A stretch of DNA of 64,000 nt from positions 62,001 to 126,000 of the forward strand of contig CACYVN010000004.1 in the NCBI GenBank assembly GCA_902777855.1, written 5' to 3'. The position numbers and the translations under genes are program-made. Shown piece by piece: positions 56,643-64,000 of this stretch (positions are counted from its first letter, which is position 1; each line of letters starts with the position of its first letter). Source of the DNA: an uncultured bacterium. GTDB taxonomy: Bacteria > Cyanobacteriota > Vampirovibrionia > Gastranaerophilales > Gastranaerophilaceae. The notes beneath the pieces are model-generated. The model saw nothing but the letters and a program-made list of their open reading frames with translations, did no database searches and was not told the DNA's origin.

Positions 56643-58889
56643 TTACTTTAAAACACCATTAATTAGTTCTGCGATTTTGGCAACAGTTCTCGGGAAGTAT
56701 TGTTGCAGATAAGAGGCTCTGTTTGCATACTGTTCTGACGGAAGAGAGTTTAATAGCATATTAGTTTCGGCAACCCTTTCCTGCGCATTTCTTTCATCTG
56801 ATAAACTCACACTATCAATAAAGTATGAAATATATTCCTGTTGCAAACCGTTTGATTCCGATATGAATTTTTCAAATTCATTTTTAAAAATGTTCATTAA
56901 ATCAGGATTTTGCGATATCGTACTGCATAAACCCGAATTAGCGTCAGAATCAATATAATGACCAAATTCGTGCAGGAAAGTAGGTAACATTATATTCAAT
57001 ATAGAATTTGAATGACGTGCCATATTCAGTGTCTTGAGTCTTGCTTCATTACCCATTTCAATAAATTTACCTGTTTCAGACCAACGGGCATTATTATCTG
57101 TTCCTTCTTTACTTATATCATTATAATAAATTGCACTTATTGGGAGCTTTTTCATAACCATAAGTTCATTTGCGGGGACATTTTGCAGAATTTTCATTAT
57201 AATATCGACTCCGCCGTCTATAAAGACCTTACCTAAATAAAACTCCCGTCGTTTTTCATTTGCTTTATCATAAATAATGAGTTTGTTATCCTTAAACTGC
57301 GCTTCATAGATATTTCCGTTTATGGTCGTAACCACCAAACCGTCACCTTTATGTTCTAAGGTCTGATGTCTGTCAAGCAGAATTTCAGGTTTTTGGGTTT
57401 GCTTGTTTAATCCTGTAATTTTATAGTCAATAATTACTTTGTTATCTATAGTTCTTTCATAAGAATACTGAGTTTTTACGCCTTCCGGAGATTTATAATT
57501 TTTTTCTACATATACATTTCCGGCTTTATCTTTAGAGCCAAATTCTACCGCTTTTTGTTTACCTTTGGCATCTGCCTCTGAAACATTATAAACTCCTTCG
57601 ACATCGCTTAATTTTCTGACTGTTTTTTTGATTAGTTTCCCTGTCTCAAAATTCTTTATATCTGTCATATTTAGAGAGTCATATTTTTCAATAACTTCTG
57701 ATTCTGCAATCTTGTTATATCCGGGAATATTTTTATAGACAACGCGGTCGATTGTATTTGTTTTTTTATTAATAACTACTTCTGTATTCTTATCTGATTT
57801 ACGAATTTCATACAAACCATCTTCTTTTGAATAATAGTATTTTTCATTTGAATTTTCACTCGGCGAAAAACCCATTGTCCCGTTTATATTGTTTGAAACA
57901 ACAATAAAATCAGGGAATTCACTTAAAAAGTTTTGGGGCAAATGTTCATAAATCGGTGTAAGTTGCGCAATTTTTGAATAATATTTCGGTAAAATACTTT
58001 TATCTTTTATAATGCTAAAAAATTTATCACGTTCAGAATCTTCCATTTTCATAAGAGATTCTATTGTAGTTGCATTAAGATTAACATTATGCGGTTCAGT
58101 TTTATCAGATACATAACCCAAAAACTTTTTCAAATCAGAAGATTTTGTAATTAATGCAATTTCAGCAACTGAATTCAAATCTAATTTGTCTTCTCTTTGC
58201 TGGGTCAAAAATGCATCTTTTGCAGCCTTATACTTTTCTTCATCTAACATAGATAATACCAAAGCAGTTCCTACATCTTTGACATTCAAATCTTTATCTG
58301 CCAAAGTTTTCTTAAACATCTTCAGAGTATTTTCATTGAAAGTTTTGTCAGGATTATTCTTAACAATCTCAATTATAGAATTACCCATAATGTTATTTTT
58401 TACAGCTTCCAAAATGAAATCTTTTTGTATTGACGACAAATTGTTATACCCCTGAATTTTTGTAATATCAGCTAAATTATTTTTTTGCTCGGGAGTTAAA
58501 TCATCAAAAGACTTTTCACTTTTTTTATCGTCAACAAGAAAAGACAAAAAATCCATGAATTCATTTGCATTCACATCAAGTTCTTTTAAAGTTTTTCCGT
58601 TTGGCAATTTGACCTGATTGATATATTTTTCTGCAGCCTCTTTTGTAAAAACGGATGAACCGTTATTTCTTGCCGTTTCAGCAACAGAAAAAAGCAACAA
58701 TGAAAGTTCTTCTCTGCCTAAAACCTGATCAGAACCGGAAAAACCGTCTGCTTTTTTTGTATCAAAAATATTAAATAATTTAAAAAAGGACGTATTATTC
58801 TGAACATCACTGCTTTTTAGCTCTCTGATGTTGAATAAATTTATGCGTTTATTGTCTCCGGATTGAATCCAATAGTCGCCGAGTCCCAT
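56643..58889 (-). CDS. HExxH zinc-metallopeptidase-like protein
   Basis: A 748-residue protein. Residues 640-644 read HEFGH, with a downstream Glu in AQERVAETNML as likely third zinc ligand, the layout of gluzincin peptidases. The N-terminal 130 residues have EF-hand-like acidic loops (FNIFDTKKADGFSG; DVNANEFMDFL). Residues 360-560 form a beta-rich segment with recurring YD-type strands. There is no signal peptide, so secretion would need a dedicated system. It follows, on the same strand, the pattern of lineage-specific genes down to 54934. Substrate unknown. Confidence 0.75.
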   Translation of the reverse strand: MGLGDYWIQSGDNKRINLFNIRELKSSDVQNNTSFFKLFNIFDTKKADGFSGSDQVLGREELSLLLFSVAETARNNGSSVFTKEAAEKYINQVKLPNGKTLKELDVNANEFMDFLSFLVDDKKSEKSFDDLTPEQKNNLADITKIQGYNNLSSIQKDFILEAVKNNIMGNSIIEIVKNNPDKTFNENTLKMFKKTLADKDLNVKDVGTALVLSMLDEEKYKAAKDAFLTQQREDKLDLNSVAEIALITKSSDLKKFLGYVSDKTEPHNVNLNATTIESLMKMEDSERDKFFSIIKDKSILPKYYSKIAQLTPIYEHLPQNFLSEFPDFIVVSNNINGTMGFSPSENSNEKYYYSKEDGLYEIRKSDKNTEVVINKKTNTIDRVVYKNIPGYNKIAESEVIEKYDSLNMTDIKNFETGKLIKKTVRKLSDVEGVYNVSEADAKGKQKAVEFGSKDKAGNVYVEKNYKSPEGVKTQYSYERTIDNKVIIDYKITGLNKQTQKPEILLDRHQTLEHKGDGLVVTTINGNIYEAQFKDNKLIIYDKANEKRREFYLGKVFIDGGVDIIMKILQNVPANELMVMKKLPISAIYYNDISKEGTDNNARWSETGKFIEMGNEARLKTLNMARHSNSILNIMLPTFLHEFGHYIDSDANSGLCSTISQNPDLMNIFKNEFEKFISESNGLQQEYISYFIDSVSLSDERNAQERVAETNMLLNSLPSEQYANRASYLQQYFPRTVAKIAELINGVLK

Positions 58890-59042
58890 ATTTAGTAAAT
58901 TACCTTCGTCTTTCTGTAATTATTTTCTTATTGCAAAACTTACGAATTAATATAACGGCACATTCATAAAAAAAATTGAGCAAAATTTATAAATTTTTAC
59001 AATTTTTTAAGCAATTTGCATGGTGAAAAGACTTTCCTTATA

Positions 59043-59079
59043 ATAAAGTACCCGACACGAATGTGTCGGGTACTTTATT
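59043..59079 (-). terminator. Intrinsic terminator after the tRNA pair
   Basis: AATAAAGTACCCGACAC, a GAAT loop and GTGTCGGGTACTTTATT make a 17-bp perfect stem immediately downstream of tRNA-Gln on the minus strand. Confidence 0.9.
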
Positions 59080-59150
59080 CTCCCGGAGATGGATTCGAAC
59101 CACCGTTAAAAGAGCCAGAATCTTTCGTCCTGCCGCTAGACGATCCGGGA
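59080..59150 (-). tRNA. tRNA-Gln (CUG)
   Basis: A 71-nt cloverleaf: acceptor TCCCGGA with TCCGGGA, a GTCTAGCGGCAGGAC D arm, anticodon loop TTCTGGC flanked by AAAGA/TCTTT, and a GGTTCGAATCC T arm. The anticodon is CTG. The U1-A72 pair is typical of tRNA-Gln. The 3' CCA is not encoded. Confidence 0.9.
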
Positions 59151-59175
59151 TTATATTCAATTTTATTTAATTCAA

Positions 59176-59250
59176 TGGAGCGGGTGACCGGGCTCGAACC
59201 GGCGATCTTCTGCTTGGGAAGCAGACATTCTACCACTGAACTACACCCGC
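59176..59250 (-). tRNA. tRNA-Gly (CCC)
   Basis: Acceptor GCGGGTG with CACCCGC, D arm GTTCAGTGGTAGAAT, anticodon loop TTCCCAA flanked by TCTGC/GCAGA, and T arm GGTTCGAGCC. The anticodon is CCC. The CCA end is encoded. It is transcribed just before tRNA-Gln, with a shared terminator. Confidence 0.95.
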
Positions 59251-59321
59251 ATGCAATTCGGGTACAAATACATCATAGCACAAAAAAAAATATTACAAAT
59301 TTTTTATTACGAAATTTGTTA

Positions 59322-59597
59322 TTACGGACAAAGACTTTCCCAATCCGGTTCGTCATCTTGCTCCCCCGGTTCAACTATATGTTCGTTGTTTTCAAGCATT
59401 ACCATCAGGGACAGTTTTAACTGGCGTTTATAATTCTCTCTTGCCCTTGCAAGTGTCTTTGCACAAAACGTAAAACTCGGGATTTCTTTAATCTCTATAT
59501 ACCAGTACGGATTTCCCTCAAAATCCAAATCCTGTCCCTCAATTAAAGTCCAATCCAAATTTAAATAGTATTCTAAATCTTTTTTTTGTTCTTCCAT
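59322..59597 (-). CDS. HicB-like small protein
   Basis: A 91-residue protein whose beta-beta-alpha pattern (YWYIEIKEIPSFTFCAKTLA; ARARENYKRQLKLSLM) resembles the HicB antitoxin fold. No HicA toxin gene (about 60-80 codons with a double-stranded-RNA-binding-like fold) is adjacent, so it is either a solitary HicB-fold protein or unrelated. The C terminus is acidic (EPGEQDDEPDWE). It lies 4 bp after the GerMN gene stop and may be co-transcribed with it. Confidence 0.55.
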   Translation of the reverse strand: MEEQKKDLEYYLNLDWTLIEGQDLDFEGNPYWYIEIKEIPSFTFCAKTLARARENYKRQLKLSLMVMLENNEHIVEPGEQDDEPDWESLCP

Positions 59598-59601
59598 TTT
59601 T

Positions 59602-60207
59602 TTAGTTTTCCAGAGAGGAATTGCTCAACGGCTGGGATATCATTATCCCTTCTCCTCCGACCACATCAGCCTTCTGACCGTCAATATAGAGATAGACAGG
59701 CAAATCCGAGTTCAGTTTTGCCGTCTTTATCAACTGATATAATCTTTTATACAAACTGTCTGCCCCTCCGCCGTTTACAAAAGAGGAATTGAGATTGACA
59801 ATAACTCTGTCAGGCTGTTCAGAAATATTAATTACCTGTGCACTGTGAGGAATTTCCGTGTAAACTCCCTTTTGTTTCTCTTCAGGTTTTGGTCCGTTGA
59901 TAAGAGCATAAACCGAAAACTTAATCTTTGAGCCGTCAATATCTTCGCTATACTGACGTTTTACAGCTTTATAAACTTCTTCATTATGTTCGTTTTTACC
60001 AATAAAATAAATATTTACATATTCTTTTGTTTTGATTTCAGGTTTGTCCGACGGGAGCTCCTGTTCCTGGGTGTTACGCTTTGAAACCTCAACATCATCA
60101 GGTTTTATTTCAGGTTTTGGCATAAATACATTGAATGCCACAAGGGCAAGCACCAAAAACATACAAAATCCGATAAATATTAAAAGAATTTTTTGATTTT
60201 TGCTCAT
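59602..60207 (-). CDS. GerMN-domain membrane-anchored protein
   Basis: A 201-residue protein with an N-terminal transmembrane anchor (residues 7-28) and a GerMN domain (about 70-190): YFIGKNEHNEEVYKAVKRQ, ALINGPKPEEKQKGVYTEIP, VNLNSSFVNGGGADSLYKRL. GerMN is known from the spore germination protein GerM but is common in non-spore-formers, cyanobacteria included, often near cell-wall genes. It is probably an envelope protein in this cell. It is part of the minus-strand series rbfA-truB-DUF2993-GerMN-HicB-like. Confidence 0.85.
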   Translation of the reverse strand: MSKNQKILLIFIGFCMFLVLALVAFNVFMPKPEIKPDDVEVSKRNTQEQELPSDKPEIKTKEYVNIYFIGKNEHNEEVYKAVKRQYSEDIDGSKIKFSVYALINGPKPEEKQKGVYTEIPHSAQVINISEQPDRVIVNLNSSFVNGGGADSLYKRLYQLIKTAKLNSDLPVYLYIDGQKADVVGGEGIMISQPLSNSSLEN

Positions 60208-60219
60208 TTTAACACCTTT

Positions 60220-61062
60220 TTAGTCCTTAGGAATAACAATTATGCCATCCGCATTTATTATATTATTTTTTATCGCAATGTTCTTAATGTAAACTTTTGC
60301 ATCTCTATTATCAAAAACATTTACCGAAAAATCAAGCGGATTTAAGTATTTCATAATAAAATCAACTTTTTTTAAATCAAGTTTAAACGAGTTTGATACA
60401 AGCCTTGTATTTTCAAAATCAATCTGTCCGTCTTTAACCTTTAAATCGGCTGTAAACTCTATTTTTCTATCTTTCATAAACGGTATGCTTATGATGAACG
60501 CATAGTAAAATTTGTTGCCTCGTACTGATGCTTCGGTTGAAGATATTTTTATCCCGCCTAAACTTATTCTGTTGAGATCATTTAAAACTTTTTTATATCT
60601 TTCGGATTGCATCGTTTTATTTATATCGTCATTGGACATCTGAATCGCAAATGACATCGGAAAATCTTCTTTAAATGTCAAATTCCCGCTTTTGTCATAT
60701 TCAACATAATTAAAATCACACAATGACTTTACTTCAAGAGAAGACAGATAAATTCCGTCAATGCTTATATTTTTACCTGAAATTTTTATTGATTTAAAAA
60801 TTCCGTTAGACAAATCTTTTGCGCTGTATGAATCAAGGGATACATTTAGCTTATTGCCTTGAACTCCTTTATTTATTGCTTTTTGAATAACAGATTCCGA
60901 AATTTTGCTTTTGGTAAAATTAAGCCCTGTCACACTACTGACAAATGACGAAAATTTATTATTCATATTGTACGGTTCAACACAGGTATATTTAAATTCT
61001 CCGGCAAATGCTACTGCAGAACTTGCTATAAATAACCCTAATAACAAAAATAACTTTTTCAT
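60220..61062 (-). CDS. DUF2993 (LmeA-like) exported lipid-domain protein
   Basis: A 280-residue exported protein. A signal peptide (residues 1-20, ending AVAFA) precedes a DUF2993-like tubular lipid-binding domain (LDSYSAKDLSNGIFKSIKIS; IDGIYLSSLEVKSLC; VNVFDNRDAKVYIKNIAIK). DUF2993 proteins are characteristic of cyanobacteria and actinobacteria; LmeA supports envelope glycolipid assembly in mycobacteria. Its ATG overlaps the truB stop by 4 bp. A role in outer-membrane lipid handling is inferred from the family. Confidence 0.78.
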   Translation of the reverse strand: MKKLFLLLGLFIASSAVAFAGEFKYTCVEPYNMNNKFSSFVSSVTGLNFTKSKISESVIQKAINKGVQGNKLNVSLDSYSAKDLSNGIFKSIKISGKNISIDGIYLSSLEVKSLCDFNYVEYDKSGNLTFKEDFPMSFAIQMSNDDINKTMQSERYKKVLNDLNRISLGGIKISSTEASVRGNKFYYAFIISIPFMKDRKIEFTADLKVKDGQIDFENTRLVSNSFKLDLKKVDFIMKYLNPLDFSVNVFDNRDAKVYIKNIAIKNNIINADGIIVIPKD

Positions 61063-61934
61063 AACACCTCAAACACTTTCTTAACTCTGATTAAATTATG
61101 GTCTTTTACTCCGACCCCAATCATTTTACCACTATAAACAAGAAAAACAATATCAGAAAGTTCTTTATTTGCGAATTCCGGTTCGGGAATAATACTCATA
61201 CCATGGATAACACGTTCTTTTTCATTACCATTAAGAATATATTTATCCTGTGCAAGAACATCGAGCGGGTTAATAAGATTCTTTTCCGCATCCTGAACAT
61301 TTTTCAGATTATCAAGTCTTATTGCATTATCGAGACTAAACATACCTGCTTTTGTACGTTTTAGTGCAATAAGATGTCCTCCGCAATTAAGTTTTTGTCC
61401 GATATCATAAGCAATTGAGCGGATATATGTACCTTTTGAGCACCCGACAAGGATTTTGGCAGTTTGATTTTTCATATCGAACTCAAGAAGCTTCATCCCA
61501 TAAATAAAAACTTTTCGGGGTTTAATTTCAACTTCAAGACCTTTTCTTGCATATTCGTACAGCCTTTTCCCGTTCACTTTTATTGCGGAATATTTTGGAG
61601 GATACTGTTCAATTCCGCCTTTAAAATTTTTCAAAGTTACCAAAAGTTCGTCTTGCGTAATTTTTGTATTGTATGTTTTTACTATTTGCCCCTCTTTATC
61701 ATAGGTATCTGTATCAGCTCCGAATTGTACAGTTGCAATATACTCTTTGTCGTCATCAAGATATTCGATTAATTTCGTTGATTTTCCGATGCAAACGGGT
61801 AAAACACCTGTTGCAAAAGGATCAAGTGTTCCTGTATGCCCAATTTGTTTTATACCCGTAATTCTGCGTAAAACAGCGACGACATCAAATGATGTCAAAC
61901 CTTCAGGCTTATAGATATTAATAAACCCGAACAA
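61059..61934 (-). CDS. truB: tRNA pseudouridine-55 synthase
   Basis: A 291-residue enzyme that makes pseudouridine 55 in the T loop of tRNAs. The catalytic Asp lies in GHTGTLDPFATGVLPVCIG near residue 39; KYSAIKVNGKRLYEYARKG and GCSKGTYIRSIAYDIG are also diagnostic. The C-terminal PUA-like part is present (EKERVIHGMSI). It immediately follows rbfA and overlaps the DUF2993 gene by 4 bp. The rbfA-truB pairing is conserved in many bacteria, usually after infB, which is not here. Confidence 0.95.
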   Translation of the reverse strand: MFGFINIYKPEGLTSFDVVAVLRRITGIKQIGHTGTLDPFATGVLPVCIGKSTKLIEYLDDDKEYIATVQFGADTDTYDKEGQIVKTYNTKITQDELLVTLKNFKGGIEQYPPKYSAIKVNGKRLYEYARKGLEVEIKPRKVFIYGMKLLEFDMKNQTAKILVGCSKGTYIRSIAYDIGQKLNCGGHLIALKRTKAGMFSLDNAIRLDNLKNVQDAEKNLINPLDVLAQDKYILNGNEKERVIHGMSIIPEPEFANKELSDIVFLVYSGKMIGVGVKDHNLIRVKKVFEVL

Positions 61935-62282
61935 TTACTTAATTTCCCCTTTTGAGATTTTATTTAACAAATCAACAACTTTTGAAGATTCTTCAAGTCC
62001 GTTTGTATAAACGAATTTTAGCTCGGGAGTAAGTCTTAAACGAAGCTGTTTTCCTACATTATAGCGAATTTTTGGAGTAGATTTTTCGATAATTTCTTTG
62101 GATGTATTTATATCTTCTTCAGAACCCAAAACACTGTATATTACCCTCGCAAAAGAATTATCATGAGAAACTTCAACATCTACAATAGACACAACACCCT
62201 TTAATCCTCGGATTTCTTTTCTTAAAATCTCAGATATATCACGCATCAATTCTTTTCTTACACGTTCGTTTCTCAATGTCAT
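61935..62282 (-). CDS. rbfA: 30S ribosome-binding factor A
   Basis: A 115-residue KH-fold protein that helps mature the 16S rRNA 5' end. Family sequences: RKELMRDISEILRKEIRG, VSIVDVEVSHDNSFARVIYSV and IRYNVGKQLRLRLTPELKF. AAGGAG lies about 7 bases before the ATG. It is the first gene of the rbfA-truB-DUF2993-GerMN operon. About 60 bp upstream sits an intrinsic terminator on the same strand (62344-62366), which would stop any transcript coming from further upstream. Confidence 0.93.
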   Translation of the reverse strand: MTLRNERVRKELMRDISEILRKEIRGLKGVVSIVDVEVSHDNSFARVIYSVLGSEEDINTSKEIIEKSTPKIRYNVGKQLRLRLTPELKFVYTNGLEESSKVVDLLNKISKGEIK

Positions 62283-62343
62283 AATAATTCTCCTTAGATA
62301 ATTGTATTATAACATAAAATTGTACAATTTTCTTCAATAAAAA

Positions 62344-62366
62344 AGCCTGTACTTTTGGCACAGACT
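62344..62366 (-). terminator. Intrinsic terminator upstream of rbfA
   Basis: On the minus strand a 9-bp stem (AGTCTGTGC with GTACAGGCT, two G-U pairs) around a CAAAA loop is followed by TTTTTTATT. No coding sequence ends here, so it belongs to a non-coding transcript or to a leader attenuator of the rbfA operon. Confidence 0.75.
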
Positions 62367-62847
62367 ATATTGAAGTTTACAACTATCCTATTTTACTCTC
62401 TTCTTAAAGTTTTTACTTTACTCCCTAATAACCAGATATATAAAATGAAACTTTTATTTTTATATCTACATATTTTTTTTATTAAAACTTATCCCTAATC
62501 TCTTTGCTTCCAAAATTATTGTCTTATTATCTCTTTCCCTTTCCAAACTACTTCACCATCACCTCTGTTCTTTCTTTCATACCCATACTACTTACTTTAA
62601 AAGACCTATCCCAAAAAGGTCACTCCCTAAACTATCCGGCAGCCTGTTTTTTATAGTCTGCTTTTCTTGTTCTTTAAATGTAGAACTTATTCCCCATGAT
62701 TACAAGTAAAAAAAAATTATTATTTTTTTACATTTGACCATGCCCTTTGATAGAGTAAAACAAAATTCGTGTTATTAAATCTTAATGAAGAAAATTTAAT
62801 GAAATCATGTAAATATTTTGCGAGATTTTATTTGACAATATAGAATT
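62367..62847 (-). other. Purine-rich non-coding stretch, possible GGA-rich small RNA
   Basis: There is no useful open frame on either strand. Between 62380 and 62700 the plus strand is strongly pyrimidine-rich. Read as minus-strand RNA, the stretch holds about ten GGA triplets (AGGGAG, GGGATA, GGAAAGGGAAAG, AGGGATAAG) and ends at the terminator at 62344. GGA-rich RNAs can act as decoys for CsrA-type proteins. Neither transcription nor a CsrA homologue is shown in this window. Confidence 0.35.
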
Positions 62848-62904
62848 ATGGGAGAATATTTAGCATGCCAAATAGATATATTTATTGATTTACGGGAAAT
62901 AGGA

Positions 62905-63849
62905 ATGAGAAACTTTCTGGAAACAAATACTGTAACCCATAACCTGATGTCATTCAGCGGGTTTAAGGCCATGCTTATTTTTTCAATGCTTGTGCAATCC
63001 CCTAAAACATACGAAGAACTTAAACGTGCCCTCGAAAATAATGAATATCTGAAAGAAACCGTTTCAATCGATACTATCCGAATTTATATGAATTCACTAA
63101 AGAAAATCGGATGCAATATTAAAAAAAATTATGAAGGAAGAACAGTAAAATATTACATTGATTCCCATCCTTTTGAGCTTAAAATTACTGACAAACAGGT
63201 AGACAGTATTATCAAAGTTTATAATGCGATTGCTAAATCAATTGAAATATCAGATTTTCTTGTTCTCAATGACTTCTTTAACAAAATTTTGCCATACATC
63301 TCAAATGAAGATTTAAAACTTAAACTGAAGAATTTATCTCCGATAAATAACATAAATTACAATTTAATTTTAGAGTTAATGGAATACACAGAAAATAACA
63401 CTGAAATTACCATTTTATATAATGCTAAAAATTCAGGTAAAAAGAAACAAATTGATATACTTGCAGACAAAATGAATGTTATTAACGGTAAGCTTTATTT
63501 GATGGGATACAATTCCGAATATCAGAATTATGCAGAATTTCTGGTATCTAATATTATAAAAATTGTCAGTGTAAATTTACAATCTCCAAAGTTGACTTCT
63601 CCGGAGTATACAGTACGTTACGAATATTTTAAAGAGGACAACAGCATTTTTGAACCGATGGAAATTGAAACCATTGAAGAAGAAACCGAATCCCATATTA
63701 TAGTTAAAATTAAGACTCGTAATAAATTTATCATTATGCAGAGAATTTTATCTCATTCAAACAAATGCAAAGTTATTTCTCCTGAGAATTACAAACAGGA
63801 GATTATTTCAATTCTTAAAAGTATGAAAGAAGGTTATATTGAAAAATAA
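62905..63849 (+). CDS. WYL-type transcriptional regulator
   Basis: A protein of about 314 residues with an N-terminal helix-turn-helix-like region (SFSGFKAMLIFSMLVQSPKT; IDTIRIYMNSLKKIG) and a C-terminal half resembling a WYL ligand-sensing domain (ITILYNAKNSGKKKQIDIL; VINGKLYLMGYN). WYL regulators bind nucleic acid or nucleotides and control diverse genes, including DNA-damage and defence functions. I prefer the ATG at 62905 (GGGAA 6 bases upstream) over 62848. Its end overlaps by 11 bp a second gene with a similar start, suggesting a tandem pair. Confidence 0.7.
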   Translation: MRNFLETNTVTHNLMSFSGFKAMLIFSMLVQSPKTYEELKRALENNEYLKETVSIDTIRIYMNSLKKIGCNIKKNYEGRTVKYYIDSHPFELKITDKQVDSIIKVYNAIAKSIEISDFLVLNDFFNKILPYISNEDLKLKLKNLSPINNINYNLILELMEYTENNTEITILYNAKNSGKKKQIDILADKMNVINGKLYLMGYNSEYQNYAEFLVSNIIKIVSVNLQSPKLTSPEYTVRYEYFKEDNSIFEPMEIETIEEETESHIIVKIKTRNKFIIMQRILSHSNKCKVISPENYKQEIISILKSMKEGYIEK

Positions 63850-64000
63850 CAACTTAAAACTTAATAACGGATGTATTAATATCTTCAAGTTTCTCATGCT
63901 TTTATATAACGACGAAGCTGATTATTATAACGTCTATGATATTTTTAAAACGGATATAACTGAAGATGGTAAAGAGTACGATGATAAAAAACTGAATAAT
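63839..64000 (+). CDS. Partial gene, probable second WYL-type regulator (5' end only)
   Basis: A frame opens with TTG at 63839, overlaps the upstream regulator by 11 bp and remains open to the window edge (54 codons). It reads MKNNNLKLNNGCINIFKFLM, then LLYNDEADYYNVYDIFKTDI. The pattern FKFLMLLYNDEADYYNVYDIF (here given only for comparison) parallels the start of the upstream helix-turn-helix region, so a paralogous regulator is likely. AAAGAAGG lies 7 bases before the TTG and could serve as the ribosome-binding site; the call rests on the open frame and the overlap. Confidence 0.5.
   Translation, partial: MKNNNLKLNNGCINIFKFLMLLYNDEADYYNVYDIFKTDITEDGKEYDDKKLNN

Noticed and set aside
59322-59597. 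Complete HicAB toxin-antitoxin system
   Set aside because: Only a HicB-like fold is seen; neither side has a HicA-sized toxin gene.

Overview
The window looks like chromosome from a low-GC, gut-type member of the non-photosynthetic cyanobacterial lineage (Vampirovibrionia/Melainabacteria, order Gastranaerophilales). This placement is an inference from the gene set and was not confirmed by a search. The signs are: cyanobacterial-type housekeeping genes in an AT-rich genome; S21, DUF2993 and GerMN proteins; SpmA/SpmB without other sporulation genes; type IV pilus parts; and many lineage-specific proteins with a short F-x-G-like motif near the N terminus (ISFG, INFTG, SSFQG). There is no transposase, phage module, CRISPR array or obvious foreign island. 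Most of the window is ordinary core genome broken into short operons on alternating strands.

Layout. 0.5-3.4 kb: a tight minus-strand operon of HEAT protein, queC, DUF366 and SPOR protein. 3.5-5.4 kb: two related membrane proteins of unknown function. 5.4-5.8 kb: a hairpin-rich repeat element. 5.8-18.9 kb: metabolism and maintenance (DciA-like, NrnA, YihY, DeoC, MetF, a very large GH13 enzyme, AhcY, a CHASE2 cyclase, KDPG aldolase, CsaB). 19-24.1 kb: DnaK, lineage-specific small genes, TsaD and S21. 24.2-24.7 kb: a second, longer and inverted copy of the repeat. 24.7-30.9 kb: zinc-ribbon protein, SpmAB, an NfnA-like flavoprotein, a tandem repeat carrying -10 boxes, EtfBA and NagZ. 31-38.6 kb: DnaE, a probable 6S RNA, MFS exporter, unusual DnaJ and QueE. 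38.6-50.6 kb: response regulator plus degenerate PilB-like ATPase, YjbQ, CorC/TlyC-type protein, His-rich TolC, ClpB and GltX. 50.7-58.9 kb: two-component pair, RNase P RNA, prepilin, then a block of lineage-specific proteins (phosphatase-like, CheR-like, HExxH peptidase). 59-64 kb: two tRNAs, HicB-like, GerMN, DUF2993, TruB, RbfA, a purine-rich non-coding stretch and two tandem WYL-type regulators, the last cut by the window end.

Working together. QueC and QueE both belong to 7-deazaguanine synthesis. MetF and AhcY serve the methyl cycle. DnaK, the DnaJ-like protein and ClpB form a disaggregation set scattered over three loci. RbfA, TruB, S21, TsaD, RNase P, GltX and the tRNAs serve translation. 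The least explained material is the terminal-inverted-repeat hairpin element in two copies, the lineage-specific block at 54.5-58.9 kb, the paired membrane proteins at 3.5-5.4 kb, and two intrinsic terminators that end transcripts with no recognisable coding sequence.
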